Shown: positions 25,201 to 33,975 of the stretch, piece after piece
Layout of the letters: the number at the start of each line of letters is the position of its first letter
Numbering within the stretch: the first letter of the stretch is position 1
NCBI GenBank assembly: GCA_964501335.1
Contig: CAZCTC010000007.1
Location: forward strand, 1-64,000
Reading direction: 5' to 3'
Length of the DNA stretch: 64,000 nt
Source: CAZCTC01 sp964501335
GTDB lineage: Bacteria > Chloroflexota > Anaerolineae > B4-G1 > SLSP01
Notes under the pieces: generated by a model
Told to the model about the DNA's origin: nothing
The model's input: the letters and a program-made list of their open reading frames with translations, nothing else
The model's database searches: none
Translations under genes and position numbers: made by a program

Positions 25201-25467
25201 GTCCTGGCGGCTGAATTTGATGAAGGTGCGGAAGCCGGTCGCCCCGACGCTCTGGTAGGCTTTGTTGGCGGGTTGAAATTCCATAATGGGGTTGTCTTTG
25301 TCGGCGATGCCGAAGCCGGCGACGGCCTGGCCGCGATTGACGTAGAAGACCCACATGGGAATGCCGTTGAGGCCGGCGATGCCGGGCAGGAAGCTGGCGA
25401 AGGGGCTGCGCCGGGCGTAGTGTTCGATGACAAAGCGTTCCTGGTCGTCGAAGTAAAAATCAGACAT
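22240..25467 (-). CDS. Large GH94/GH149/GH161-type glucan phosphorylase
   Basis: 1075 residues, cytoplasmic. The N-terminal beta-sandwich (about 1-330) leads to a barrel with NGNYRDVNQNRRSD, GEGFWIDHWTYNLDLLDSYL (its Asp is a candidate acid) and GKPGWYDALNGLPGLFGSS. These features and the size fit the large beta-glucan phosphorylases of clan GH-Q, including beta-1,3-glucan phosphorylases of GH149 and GH161; I cannot fix the family by eye. It would shorten beta-glucan oligomers with phosphate, releasing glucose 1-phosphate. AAGGAGC lies just before ATG. It is the first gene of a pair with the GH94 enzyme; the ATGA overlap implies tight coupling. Confidence 0.7.
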   Translation of the reverse strand: MSDFYFDDQERFVIEHYARRSPFASFLPGIAGLNGIPMWVFYVNRGQAVAGFGIADKDNPIMEFQPANKAYQSVGATGFRTFIKFSRQDGISHYYEPFIPGDPARMAVGMNDLQLAAENARHGLRVEVTYFTLNDEPLAGLVRRLTLTNTGPDSVALELLDGLAQVQPFGVDNNGLKQIGRTLEAWMGVYNVEQNVPFYRFQASAGDSAEVTAVQAGHFYFAFVETTAETRLLPAFVDPDVVFGPDTSLSAPDGFINMPLADLQKERQITCGKTPCGFFGAAAALAPGQTLTLYAVVGHAGSLEQINRRLPQLARADYLQNRHAAAVALARELTDPIAATTADPRFDRYSRQTFLDNILRGGWPILLGPETAPTVYHVYSRKHGDLERDYNAFYIAPEPYSQGNGNYRDVNQNRRSDLLFNPRVGDFNLIAFLSLIQIDGYNPLVIEGCRFTLAPEERAALLALVERPEPLAARLDKPFTPGQLLRTIADHDLGLKVSAETFIAAALAHAQSYFSAALGEGFWIDHWTYNLDLLDSYLAVYPDRKAELLFETAIPCYESAARVLPRDRRYVLAGDKVRQYGGLLHEDKEKAALIAARAEDPYQLRTGNGRGEIYRGSVAARLLGLALLKFAALDPAGMGIAMEAGKPGWYDALNGLPGLFGSSLCESYELARLFDFLHAALTETPVAVALPVEQANLWRAVAAAQNSWENSTEPDRDFQCWDAVTTSLELYRERIRLGIDGAVVELPAAELLPTLAAFRARLQTGFERAAALSTVPGLPPTYFTFTVTGYQILVDSTGQPQCDSRGRPYIRALAFAPRALPPFLEGPVHAMKLAPDAARARDLYAAVKAGPLFDAALGMYKVNASLDQESHELGRCRAFTPGWLENESIWLHMEYKYLLETLRAGLYEEFFADFQSALIPFQAPKRYGRSPLENSSFIVSSAHPDPKLHGRGFVARLSGATAEFLSLWTTMMAGQQPFSMVDGELHLTLQPALPGRLFPENGELAFRFLNQCTVVYHNPERLDTWTPDLQPEQISLRDRRGTVIELAGGVIGAPYAAQIRAGEITQIDIHLRRCS

Positions 25468-25487
25468 GATGCTCCTTGTTAGAATAC

Positions 25488-25510
25488 AGTAGAAAGTAGA
25501 CAGTAGACAG
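25488..25510 (+). repeat. AGTAGAC heptamer tandem repeat
   Basis: AGTAGAA-AGTAGAC-AGTAGAC-AG, 20 bases upstream of the phosphorylase start codon, so within its probable 5' leader. Confidence 0.7.
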
Positions 25511-25588
25511 CCGAATCGGGCACCCGTGTAGGAATGTCTATGTATGGGCGTCCAGGTGGGGAATAATTTCGGCTTGTTTAGATTTTCT

Positions 25589-25790
25589 CTGTTCCCCCTA
25601 TCCCCCCCTGCCCCCCCTTTCCCCCGAGGGAAAGGGGGGGATGATCAGGCATTTTTGGCGCGTCCTGGAAGGACGCGCCAAAAATGCTTTTAATATTCCC
25701 CCCTTTTCTCCCGCTTGCGGGAGAAAAGGGGGGGAAGGGGGGGATATGAGGGGGCAGGAAAAACATTTTTAGTAGCATGCTTTTTGCGTG
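25589..25790. repeat. Three-hairpin C-run/G-run element
   Basis: Outer arms CCCCCTATCCCCCCCTGCC and a matching G-rich arm, two C/G-run hairpins (about 25614-25640 and 25698-25733), and between them a hairpin at 25649-25687 (17-base arms, core GGCGCGTCC, loop TGGAA). Fills most of the gap 25468-25870. G-runs of six or more on either strand could also form quadruplexes. Confidence 0.65.
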
Positions 25791-25870
25791 AAAAACTCCT
25801 CCACGGTTAATTATAGTTCTTCCGGGACGGGGGGAGAGAGTTTTTTTGTTCATTATTTTATAAGGTTCAA

Positions 25871-27277
25871 TTACCGCGCAGGTAAGATGTAGAGGGTGGC
25901 GGAGAGCGGAGGGAGTGTGAGTTGGGTTTCCGCGCTCAGGGTGACGGTGCCGGGCGATTCGGCTGGATGTTCCTGGTCGAATTGCCAGATTTCAGCCGGT
26001 TGGGTCGTATCGATGTTGTCCAGATGCAGCGGGTAGGTGCGTTCGACGGCGCTGCGGTTGATCACCATGAGGGTCAGGGCGCCGTCGGGTCGGGCCGCGG
26101 CATAGATGCTGAGATCCGGGTCATCCGACGAGGCGTAGCGGCGTTCCGTGCCGAATTTCTGGTAGAGCCGGTAGACATAGTAGGCCGGGCGGGCTTCGTA
26201 GCTGGAGAAGAGGCCCCAACCGCCCAGGGTGGGTGTGCTCTGGACGGCGAATTGGGCGACGATGTCGACATCCTGGCGGATCAGCCTGCCGAGTACATCG
26301 GCCCACCAGATGGCGCTGGCGTGGGAGTCGGGGGTAGACTCGCCGCTCATCGCTTTGCTCCAGTAGGAGTTGACTTCGGTGACGGCTACCGGAATGTCGC
26401 GGCCGGTGGTTTCGCGGATGACGCTGCGGAGGGCGGGGATGATGCGATCCCATTCTACCGGGTTGGCTTCCAGTTCGGCCACGGTGGCCGGCGCACTGTT
26501 CAATCCCTGGGGGAAGGGGTAGCGATGGATGGAGACGATATCGACCAGATCCCCGTTGGCGGTGAGAAATTCGCGCAGCCAGTCGCGCCCGGCGCTGTCT
26601 TTGGGATCGCCGGCCGGATTGCCGGTAAACTGGGTGATTTCGGGGCCGATCAGCACGATGGTCGGGTCTACTTCACGCATGGCCAGGGCGATGGCCCGCC
26701 ATTCTTTGTTGTGGCGTTCGGTGTTGTAATCGTCGTACAGTTCGGGCTCGTTTCCGATGCTCCAGTAGCGCACGCCGTATTGCTTTTCGATGTTGGTATA
26801 GCGCACCAGTTCGGCGGCCTGTTCGGGAGTGCCGTTGTAGAGTCTGACGCTGATCGAGGGTTCGGCGCCGAGTTGCTTGCAGAGTTTGATAAACTGGTCG
26901 ATCTGCGGGCTGCGCAGGTTTTGCTGATCTCCGTAGTTGCCGCCGGGAAAACGGAGGTAGGTGAGATGGGCCTCTTCGGCCAACGGCAGCAGTTCGAGCG
27001 GGATGGAATTCCAGGGGCCGATGTTGCTGCCGTAGACGTAGGGACTGATGGGACCCTGGGATTGGGCGGCGTCGACGTAGAGCAGGCCGGGCATCGGCGT
27101 CGGGACCGGGGTTGGGGTGGGAAGCGAGGTTGCCGTGGCCGTGGGAGCGAGGGTCGGTGGTGACGTTGGGACGGGTGTGCTCGTCGTGTTGGTGCAGGTA
27201 CTCAACACGACGAGCACGCCCATCCAGAGCCACAGCCTTTGTACCGGATGACGGTCGATCCAGGAGGGCGTTTGCAT
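25871..27277 (-). CDS. Exported clan GH-A glycoside hydrolase, family uncertain
   Basis: 468 residues. An N-terminal hydrophobic stretch ending LSTC at Cys28 could be a non-canonical lipobox, then a Thr/Pro linker (31-64) and a TIM-barrel hydrolase. YWSIGNEPEL supplies the acid/base Glu177 and VAVTEVNSYW the nucleophile Glu301, as in clan GH-A retaining enzymes; RFPGGNYGD is reminiscent of GH39/GH51/GH79-type enzymes. A C-terminal beta-sandwich follows. The family cannot be fixed by eye; the locus suggests a beta-glucan side-chain or oligosaccharide substrate. It starts three bases after the GH30 stop, with AAAGGA inside the GH30 gene end, so the pair is coupled. Confidence 0.75.
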   Translation of the reverse strand: MQTPSWIDRHPVQRLWLWMGVLVVLSTCTNTTSTPVPTSPPTLAPTATATSLPTPTPVPTPMPGLLYVDAAQSQGPISPYVYGSNIGPWNSIPLELLPLAEEAHLTYLRFPGGNYGDQQNLRSPQIDQFIKLCKQLGAEPSISVRLYNGTPEQAAELVRYTNIEKQYGVRYWSIGNEPELYDDYNTERHNKEWRAIALAMREVDPTIVLIGPEITQFTGNPAGDPKDSAGRDWLREFLTANGDLVDIVSIHRYPFPQGLNSAPATVAELEANPVEWDRIIPALRSVIRETTGRDIPVAVTEVNSYWSKAMSGESTPDSHASAIWWADVLGRLIRQDVDIVAQFAVQSTPTLGGWGLFSSYEARPAYYVYRLYQKFGTERRYASSDDPDLSIYAAARPDGALTLMVINRSAVERTYPLHLDNIDTTQPAEIWQFDQEHPAESPGTVTLSAETQLTLPPLSATLYILPAR

Positions 27278-27280
27278 GGC

Positions 27281-28633
27281 TTAATTTCCTTTCTCAATCG
27301 AGCAGGTAAGGATGGCGCGGGCCGGGATCTCCAATGCGGCGCTGTGGCCTTCGCATTTGAGGGCGAAGGGAATGGCCTTTTCCGTGCGGTTGAGAATTAC
27401 CACAACGATACGGCCGTCGGGATTGCGGAAGGCGGTGGTTTCCAGCTCATCGCGGGCGGAGGAACAGAGAATCCGTTCGGCGCCGGGGCGGATGAAGCGG
27501 CTGAAGTGGCCGATGTAGTAGAAGGAGCTTTGATAGAGCAGCCGGTCGTTGGCCGGATCGGCGAGGATGGGGGCGCTGCAATAGTTGCCGACGTGGTTGG
27601 GGCCGCCCTGTTCATCGAGCAGGAGGTTCCAGTCGACCCAGGCGACGGTCCAGCGGTTGAGGTCGTTGATGATCGAGCGGGCGTAGCGTTCGCCGGTCTC
27701 CCAGGCGTCGATGTGGGGTCCGTTTTCCACACAGCCTTCGGTGAAGATGAGTTGTTTGTCGGGGAAGGCGTCGTGGACGTGCCGGACATTGTCGAAGCAG
27801 TCGGGGCCATACCAGTGGAAGCCGACGCCCCAGACGTAGCGGGCGGCGGCGGGGTCGTCGAGGACGGCTTTGGCGCGTTCGTAGAGCAGGTCGCGGTTGT
27901 GATCCCAGATGATGATATTGATCTCCGGGAAGCCGTGGCGATGGAGGGCGGGGCCGAGGTAATCGCGGACGAAGTCGCGCTCTTCCTCGCCGGTGAAGAT
28001 GCAGGAGTCCCAGGTCTGGACGGCGAGCGGTTCGTTCTGGACGCTGATGCCCCAGACCGGAATGCCGGCGGCGCGGGCGCCTTCGATATATTTGCAATAG
28101 TAGTCGGCCCAGACGGCGCGATATTCAGGTTTGAGTTGGCCGCCGCGGTTCATCGTGCCGTTGGTTTTCATCCAGGCGGGGGGGCTCCAGGGAGAGGCGA
28201 AGAGCTGGAAGTCGGGCCCGGCGACGGCGCGGGCCTCGCGGATCAAGGGGAAGATGGCTTCTTCATCGTGGGCGAGGGAGAAGTGTTCCAAAGCGGTATC
28301 ATCGGGCGTTTCATCGTAAGCGTAGTTTCCCAGGGAGAAATCGCAGCTATTGATATGGGTACGACAGAGGGTATAACCGTGGCCGACTTCGGGATTGAAG
28401 TAAGCCTGGAGGAATTCTTGCCGGCGCGCGGCGCTGAGGCGGTTGAGGGTGACGGCGGCGGCTTCGGTGAAGGCTCCGCCGAAGCCGAGGTGTTTCTGGT
28501 AGCGGACGCGCGGTTCGAGGATGATGGGGGCTTCGGGCAGGGCGGTGCCTGCGGCGAAGGGCCGGGCGGGCAGCCCGGTCAGTCGGTATTCGCTGTCTTT
28601 AGCGGTACAGATGGTGTGAAGGGTGAGCGTCAT
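27281..28633 (-). CDS. GH30-family glycoside hydrolase
   Basis: 450 residues without a signal peptide, so probably cytoplasmic. TIM barrel plus side beta-domain typical of GH30. GISVQNEP carries the acid/base Glu201 and LIFTEGC the nucleophile Glu299; FGGAFTEAAA near residue 51 and SPWSPPAWMK at 147-156 are strong GH30 signatures. Family members include beta-1,6-glucanases, glucosylceramidases and xylanases. With beta-1,3-glucan enzymes around it, cleavage of beta-1,6-linked glucose from laminarin-type oligosaccharides is a reasonable inference. The ribosome-binding site (AAGGA) is 11 bases from the ATG. First gene of a two-gene operon with the clan GH-A enzyme. Confidence 0.85.
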   Translation of the reverse strand: MTLTLHTICTAKDSEYRLTGLPARPFAAGTALPEAPIILEPRVRYQKHLGFGGAFTEAAAVTLNRLSAARRQEFLQAYFNPEVGHGYTLCRTHINSCDFSLGNYAYDETPDDTALEHFSLAHDEEAIFPLIREARAVAGPDFQLFASPWSPPAWMKTNGTMNRGGQLKPEYRAVWADYYCKYIEGARAAGIPVWGISVQNEPLAVQTWDSCIFTGEEERDFVRDYLGPALHRHGFPEINIIIWDHNRDLLYERAKAVLDDPAAARYVWGVGFHWYGPDCFDNVRHVHDAFPDKQLIFTEGCVENGPHIDAWETGERYARSIINDLNRWTVAWVDWNLLLDEQGGPNHVGNYCSAPILADPANDRLLYQSSFYYIGHFSRFIRPGAERILCSSARDELETTAFRNPDGRIVVVILNRTEKAIPFALKCEGHSAALEIPARAILTCSIEKGN

Positions 28634-28685
28634 TTCTTAGATAATCCTTGTTATACTTTTGGAAATCAAATTCCAGGAAATTTGA

Positions 28686-28800
28686 GGGGGATTTTGCCCC
28701 TCTCATCCCCCCTGCCCCCCTTCTCCCCCCGCGAGCGGGGGGAGAAGGGGGGAGTTTTATTGGCCTTTTTTGCGCGCTGCGAGCAGCGCGCAAAAAAGGC
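28686..28800. repeat. C-run/G-run hairpin plus variable-stem hairpin
   Basis: A C/G-run hairpin (about 28718-28752) is followed by a strong hairpin at 28763-28800 (18-base arms, loop GA, core GCGCGCTGC). It corresponds to the first two hairpins of the elements at 19347 and 25589. Confidence 0.6.
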
Positions 28801-28807
28801 TTTAATT

Positions 28808-28998
28808 TTATCGGCCTGTGCGGTCAGGCTGGGAAAAAAGCCCATATTTTCGCACTGTCAGCGCGAAAATATGAATAAAAAATAACTCTCTCCCCCCCTG
28901 CTTCGCACTGCGCAACGCTTTTTATCGGAAAAGCATCTGTTGCGGGGCACAAAACCGTTTTAAATTTATGCTAATGATCAACCGCACAGGTCGAATTT
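28808..28998 (+). repeat. Complete MITE-like hairpin element with inverted ends
   Basis: Left end TCGGCCTGTGCGGTCAGG; right end GATCAACCGCACAGGTCGAA, an imperfect inverted match. Internal hairpin 28842-28873 (11-base arms, CATATTTTCGC), then ATGAATAAAAAATAACTCTC, CTGCGCAACGCTTTTTATCG, TTGCGGGGCA and AACCGTTTTAAATTTATGC. The last block recurs inverted at 33976-34000. Confidence 0.65.
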
Positions 28999-29049
28999 TA
29001 TTCCCTGAGGGTACCTATAGGTAAGATATAAAGGTTGGAGTTAATGGAA

Positions 29050-32000
29050 TTAGTTGTTGCCGTTTCTCTTGACGATCGGCAGGTAGATCCGGTAAGTCAC
29101 GCCGGCAGCCTGGACGTTGACGTTCAACGGGGTGGCGGTGTTGTTGGCTGAATAGGGGTCCGTGATGCCGTTGTTGGGTGCAGCCGTGGCGGTCATGGTG
29201 ACGGGTCCGGTGTAAGACGAATTGACGTTGAGGGTGAACGGCAGGACCGTGGTAATGCCGGTGGTCAGCGTGACGGCTGCGCAGGTGATCTGGCCGAGGG
29301 TGAGATTGGCGGTGCAGCCGGCGGGTACGGTGGCGCTGGTGATGGCGGTGGTGGGGGCCCAGCCGGCGGTGACCGTGGCGGTGATCGGCGAGAGCGGGCC
29401 GGCGTTGGTCAGGCTCAGCTGGTAGGTGAAGGGAGCGCCGGCGGTGAGATTGCCGGTGACCGGGCGGGTCTGGACGATGCTCAGATCGGCTTCGGTAATG
29501 GCCTGAGCCAGCCGGACCTGATCAATGGTGAGGTTGCCGCTGCCGGCGGGGAGTTTGAGTCCGTAGCCCCAGATCGCGTTGCGGTTGAAGCCGTCGTTGG
29601 GGGCGCCGGCCGGTTGAACGGCGCTGCGGGTGAAACCGGAGAAAGGCAGGGTAATGCGCTTCCAGCCGGTGAAGTTGTCGACGAAGCTGTTTTCAAAGCG
29701 TTCGGCGGTGCTGGGGGCCTGATAGACCCGGACGTAATCGATGGTGGTTTTCTGCGGGAAGGTGGCATCGGCACCGACCGCGCCGCCGAAGTTGCCGCCG
29801 ATGGCGGTGTTCAGCAGCAGGAAGAAGGGATGGTCGTAGACCCACTGATTGGGAGCCACGTTGGCAGGTGTGGCATTGTGGTAATTGATGCCGTCGACAT
29901 ACCAGTGGATCTCGGCCGGCGTCCATTCGACGGCGAAGGTGTGGTAACTGGTATAGACATTGGCCGGGGCGAAGTCGTAGATATTGCCGTAGCCGTTGCC
30001 GCCGGAGTAGCCGGGGCCGTGGAGGGTGCCGAAGATCCGGGTGGGCTGGCGACCGACGAATTCCATGATGTCGATTTCACCGCACATCGGCCAATCGACC
30101 TGATCGATGTTGGTGCCGAGGGCCCAGAAGGCGGGCCAGATGCCGCTGCCGTAGGGGACCTGGATGCGGCTTTCGATGCGGCCGTAGGAGAATTCGGCTT
30201 TGTGCCAGGTGAGCAGGCGGGCCGAGGTGTACTGGCAGGGGCCGTAGTAGCAGAGGAGGTCGGTGGTTGCGGTATTGATCTTGGTGGTGGTGATAATCAG
30301 ATTGCCGGTGCCGTCGGTGGCGGCGTTGTCGGTGCTGTCGGTGTAGAACTCGAGTTCGCTGTTGCCCCATCCGGAGTTCTTGTTCAGCGTGCCGTCGCCG
30401 ATTTCGGCCGTCCAGATGTTGGGATTGGGGGCGGTGCCGGCGGGGGTATTGAATTCATCACTCCAGGCCAGGGTCCAGCTGGCGGGATTGGTGACGGTTA
30501 CGGCGGACTGGTTGTCCTGGACTTCGACGGTGATGGTTTTGCCGCTGTTGGTGCCGTAGACCCACAGGCTCAGACCCTGGTAGGTGCTCCAGTTCTGGGC
30601 GGTGGGATAGGTGCGGCTGAAGCCCGTGGTTTGGGTGAGCGGGCCGTAGTTGATATTGAGGATCTTTTCGTAGGCGCCCTGGGAGGGGAGGGCCTGCGCC
30701 GTGCCGGAGGCTACTTCGCTGACCGTGAAGGTGATGTTCGAGGGGGTCGAGAAGGGATGATAGCCCTCAAAGTCGTCGAGCAGCGCGGAGTCGGCGCTTT
30801 CGTTATCGATAATTTCCAGAGCGGCCAGGCGTTGGAAGGCCAGCGTGGCGCTCATGGGATTCTTGAGTTGCAGCATCAGCCTTTCGGTGCCTTCGTACTT
30901 GATGTCGTCGCTCGTCGGGACCGTGAAGGTGACCAGGTCGGCGCCGGCCGGGAAGACCAGAGTGCCGCTGACGGGGGTGAAATCGCGGCCGGGGGTGGCG
31001 TAGCTTTCGGCCGTTTGGTAGTTGATGGTGAGCGGCCGGGCCACGGTCATGTTGACCGTCGCGGTGATGAGGGCCATCTGGCCTTCGGTTACCTTGAAGG
31101 TGCCGGCGGTGAAGCCGATCGCGGGGAGGTCGTTGACGTGGTTGTTGCCGTAAAGGGCCACGTTATCGAGATAATAGGTGTTGGTGACGACGAGGCCGCC
31201 GAAGGCCCAGCCATGGACCTCGGTGCGGCCGAAGCCGTCATTGGGGGCGCCGTTGCCGATGTCTTTGCGGGCAAAGGAGCTGAAGGGGACGATGAACTTC
31301 TGCCAGCCGGTGAAGTTGTCGGGGAAGGAGTAGCTCCAGGTTTCGGCATCGTCGCGGATGGAACCGGGATTGCGGTTGTCCTGGATTTCGAAGAGCAGGG
31401 TGGCGCCGGTGTTACGGCCGTACATCCAGAAGGTCACGCCTTCGTAGGTGCTCCAGTCCTGCGGAGTCCAGGTATTGACGGCGAGGTTCTCAAAGTGATG
31501 GGTCACGCCGCCCCAGGCCATGATCCGATCGTCGCGCTGGAGGACGATGTTGTTGCCGATCTGGCAGGGGAGGGCCAGGGCGCCCGTCAGGGGCGTGGCC
31601 GTGGTGGTGATGCTGACCGAAGAGGCATTGTCGTTCCAGGTGAGGAAGCCGACCGGGATATTGTTGGCATCGACGCCGGCGGGGAGCGCGTTGGATTCAA
31701 AGTCGTCGATGACCAGGGAGCGTTCTACCAGCGCCACATCGTCCAGGTAGAAGGTGGTGTTGACGGCCAGGGAGCCGAAGGCCCACCCATGGACGGACGT
31801 GAGGGTGAAGCCGTCGTTGGGGGCACCGTTGCCGATGTCTTTGCGGGCAAAGGCACTGAAGGGGACGACGAGATAGCGCCAGCCGGTGAAGTTGTCGGTG
31901 AAACCGTAGGTCCAGATCTCGGTGTCGTCCCGGGTGGAGCCGGCGGTGCGGTTGTCCTGAATCTCGAACATCATCGTCGCGCCGGTGTTTCGACCGTACA

Positions 32001-33873
32001 TCCAGAAGCTCACGCCGTTGTAGTGGCTCCAGTTTTGCGGAGTCCAGGTATCGACGGCGACATTTTCAAAGTGATGGGTCATGCCGCCCCAGGCGGCGAC
32101 ATTGCTGGTCATCCGGACGACCGTGTTGGTGACGGTCTGGCCGGGGCGGGCGAGGGGATCGCCGGCCGGGATAGCCGTGGTCGTAATGTTCACCGTAGTG
32201 GAAGTGTCGCCCCAGGTGAAGAAGCCGATATCGAGGCCGTTGGCATCTTCGCCGGCCGGGAGCAAACCGTTTTCAAAGTTGTCGACGATCAGGCTGTTCT
32301 GAGAGCAGGGATCGGGGTCGCGGGTATCGTTGTCGCGGATGGTGAGGGTGGCCTGACTGACCGTGCCGAGGGTGCCGCTGAGCGGATTGGAGAGATTCAG
32401 GAGGACCGTTTCCGCACTTTCGGCGGCGTTGTCTTCCAGGGTCTGGACCGTGGCGGTCTGGACCGTGGTGCCGGCGGGGAAGGCGAAGGTGCCGCTGATG
32501 GCGGTGTAGTCGACACCGGCGGTGGCCGTGCCGTTTTGCGAGGCATAGGTCACGGTGACGGGCATGGTGGCAGCGGCATTGAGGGTGGCGGTGATGACCG
32601 TGGCAGAGCCTTCATTCACCGTGTATTGGGCGGCCGAGAAGGAGATGCGGGCTTCGGTGGGATGGCCGTAGACCTCGACCTGATCGAGGTAGCTCACTCC
32701 GGAAGTGTTGGGATCCAACAGGAGCGAATATCCCCAGATCTTGCCCAGGTTGATCGGGTCGTCGGGGCTGGGGCCGGGGTTGTAGTCGGTGCGGCGGACG
32801 AAGCTGGAGAAGGGGAGCTGGAAACGGCGCCAGCCGGAGAAATCGTCGGTGAAGGTATATTGATAGCGATTGGAGGCGCCGCCGGCGTTGGTGCCGTCGG
32901 ATTTCAGCTCGACGCGGTGAGCGCCGCCGCTGTTGCTGCCGTAGAGCCAGAGGGCGAGGCCGTCATTGCCGGTCCAATCCTGGGAGGCGGCGAAGTCGGT
33001 GGTCACACCGGCGTAGCTGCCCGCGGCGACGGTGTAGGTCATGGCGACGACCTGATTGACGGTGGTGTAAGGCTCCGTGGGAAGCGGCCGGCTGTTCAGT
33101 TCCATGGTGACCGAAGAACCGGAACCGGCAAAGGGGACGAAGCCGTTGGGAATGCCGGTTTCAAAGGTGTCGATGGTGGTGATTTTGGTGAGGGCGACCT
33201 GATCCAGGTAGAGGGTGCCGGTGATGCCGGGGGCCAGCAGGATGGAATAGCCCCACATTTTGGCGAGGTTGAGCGGAGCGCTGGGGGTCGGCCCGGGGGT
33301 ATAGTCGGTGCGATTGGCGAAGCCGGTGAAGGGCAGGTCGAAGAAGCGCCAGCCGGAGAAGTTATCCGTGTAGGTGTAGACGAAGCGGTTGGAGGCGCCG
33401 TCGACGTTGGTGCCTTCGGATTTCAGCTCCACGCGATTGTTCGCGCCGGTGTTGTTGCCGTAGAGCCAGAAGCTGATGCCGGTGTAGCCGGTCCAGTCCT
33501 GGGTGGCGGCGAAGTCATGGGTTACGCCGGCGTAGCCGGGAGCGCCGCCCCAGTCGGGGATCGTGATGGCGACCGTGTAGGTGACCGCGGCGACTTTATT
33601 GATCGTGGTGTAGGGAACGGTGGGGATAGGGAGATCGTTCGCGTCCAGGGCCATGGTGGTCGAAGAGCCGGAGCCGTTCCAGGAATCGGCGAAAGCGACG
33701 AAGCCGGCGGGAATGCCGGTTTCAAAATCGTCGAGGATGGGGAGCGCCGAGGGAGCGCGGCGGCTGGGGGGCTGCGGCGCGGCCTGGACGGAAAGCGTGG
33801 TAGGGGTGAAGATGCTGAGGACCAGGCTCAAGGCGAGCAATAGACTGGCCAGACGACGTAAAGAATGATCCAT
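29050..33873 (-). CDS. Large secreted GH16 beta-glucanase with five CBM-like domains
   Basis: 1607 residues. Signal peptide 1-32. Order: CBM11-like domains at 46-230 and 234-403 (each starting DxFETGIP), Calx-beta domain 408-516, CBM-like domains 527-717 and 719-909, Calx-beta 918-1024, then a fifth CBM-like domain split in two (1031-1128 and 1390-1456) with a GH16 catalytic module (1133-1386) inserted between its halves, DUF11 domain 1462-1588 and C-terminal IYLPIVKRN. The GH16 active site is GEIDIMEF with Glu1266, Asp1268 and Glu1271; this type usually cuts beta-1,3 or beta-1,3/1,4-glucan. GGAGG seven bases before ATG. A LacI-type operator-like site lies about 90 bases upstream. Confidence 0.9.
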   Translation of the reverse strand: MDHSLRRLASLLLALSLVLSIFTPTTLSVQAAPQPPSRRAPSALPILDDFETGIPAGFVAFADSWNGSGSSTTMALDANDLPIPTVPYTTINKVAAVTYTVAITIPDWGGAPGYAGVTHDFAATQDWTGYTGISFWLYGNNTGANNRVELKSEGTNVDGASNRFVYTYTDNFSGWRFFDLPFTGFANRTDYTPGPTPSAPLNLAKMWGYSILLAPGITGTLYLDQVALTKITTIDTFETGIPNGFVPFAGSGSSVTMELNSRPLPTEPYTTVNQVVAMTYTVAAGSYAGVTTDFAASQDWTGNDGLALWLYGSNSGGAHRVELKSDGTNAGGASNRYQYTFTDDFSGWRRFQLPFSSFVRRTDYNPGPSPDDPINLGKIWGYSLLLDPNTSGVSYLDQVEVYGHPTEARISFSAAQYTVNEGSATVITATLNAAATMPVTVTYASQNGTATAGVDYTAISGTFAFPAGTTVQTATVQTLEDNAAESAETVLLNLSNPLSGTLGTVSQATLTIRDNDTRDPDPCSQNSLIVDNFENGLLPAGEDANGLDIGFFTWGDTSTTVNITTTAIPAGDPLARPGQTVTNTVVRMTSNVAAWGGMTHHFENVAVDTWTPQNWSHYNGVSFWMYGRNTGATMMFEIQDNRTAGSTRDDTEIWTYGFTDNFTGWRYLVVPFSAFARKDIGNGAPNDGFTLTSVHGWAFGSLAVNTTFYLDDVALVERSLVIDDFESNALPAGVDANNIPVGFLTWNDNASSVSITTTATPLTGALALPCQIGNNIVLQRDDRIMAWGGVTHHFENLAVNTWTPQDWSTYEGVTFWMYGRNTGATLLFEIQDNRNPGSIRDDAETWSYSFPDNFTGWQKFIVPFSSFARKDIGNGAPNDGFGRTEVHGWAFGGLVVTNTYYLDNVALYGNNHVNDLPAIGFTAGTFKVTEGQMALITATVNMTVARPLTINYQTAESYATPGRDFTPVSGTLVFPAGADLVTFTVPTSDDIKYEGTERLMLQLKNPMSATLAFQRLAALEIIDNESADSALLDDFEGYHPFSTPSNITFTVSEVASGTAQALPSQGAYEKILNINYGPLTQTTGFSRTYPTAQNWSTYQGLSLWVYGTNSGKTITVEVQDNQSAVTVTNPASWTLAWSDEFNTPAGTAPNPNIWTAEIGDGTLNKNSGWGNSELEFYTDSTDNAATDGTGNLIITTTKINTATTDLLCYYGPCQYTSARLLTWHKAEFSYGRIESRIQVPYGSGIWPAFWALGTNIDQVDWPMCGEIDIMEFVGRQPTRIFGTLHGPGYSGGNGYGNIYDFAPANVYTSYHTFAVEWTPAEIHWYVDGINYHNATPANVAPNQWVYDHPFFLLLNTAIGGNFGGAVGADATFPQKTTIDYVRVYQAPSTAERFENSFVDNFTGWKRITLPFSGFTRSAVQPAGAPNDGFNRNAIWGYGLKLPAGSGNLTIDQVRLAQAITEADLSIVQTRPVTGNLTAGAPFTYQLSLTNAGPLSPITATVTAGWAPTTAITSATVPAGCTANLTLGQITCAAVTLTTGITTVLPFTLNVNSSYTGPVTMTATAAPNNGITDPYSANNTATPLNVNVQAAGVTYRIYLPIVKRNGNN

Positions 33874-33953
33874 TTGTGAGCCTCCAGAGATTTCAGATTT
33901 AGTTTACGTTGCCACCGATTATCAGACAGTAGCAAAGAAAGCCCCGGCAAGGT

Positions 33954-33969
33954 TGGGAGAGCGCTCCCA
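33954..33969. promoter_or_regulatory. Candidate LacI-family operator upstream of GH16
   Basis: TGGGAGAGCGCTCCCA, an imperfect palindrome with the CGCT-centred core also found in the three operators near 40120-41234. About 85 bases upstream of the GH16 start codon. Weaker match than the others. Confidence 0.4.
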
Positions 33970-33975
33970 TCACAT

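Noticed and set aside
29614..33843. 1409-codon open frame antisense to the GH16 gene
   Set aside because: It is the complement of a well-supported multidomain protein, has Gly/Val/Asp-rich composition typical of GC-biased shadow frames, and shows no domain. Similar long shadows at 15285-16505, 16626-18017, 20726-22204, 22498-23478, 23935-25482, 25922-27163, 27239-28885, 36566-37777 and 38216-39754 were dropped for the same reason.
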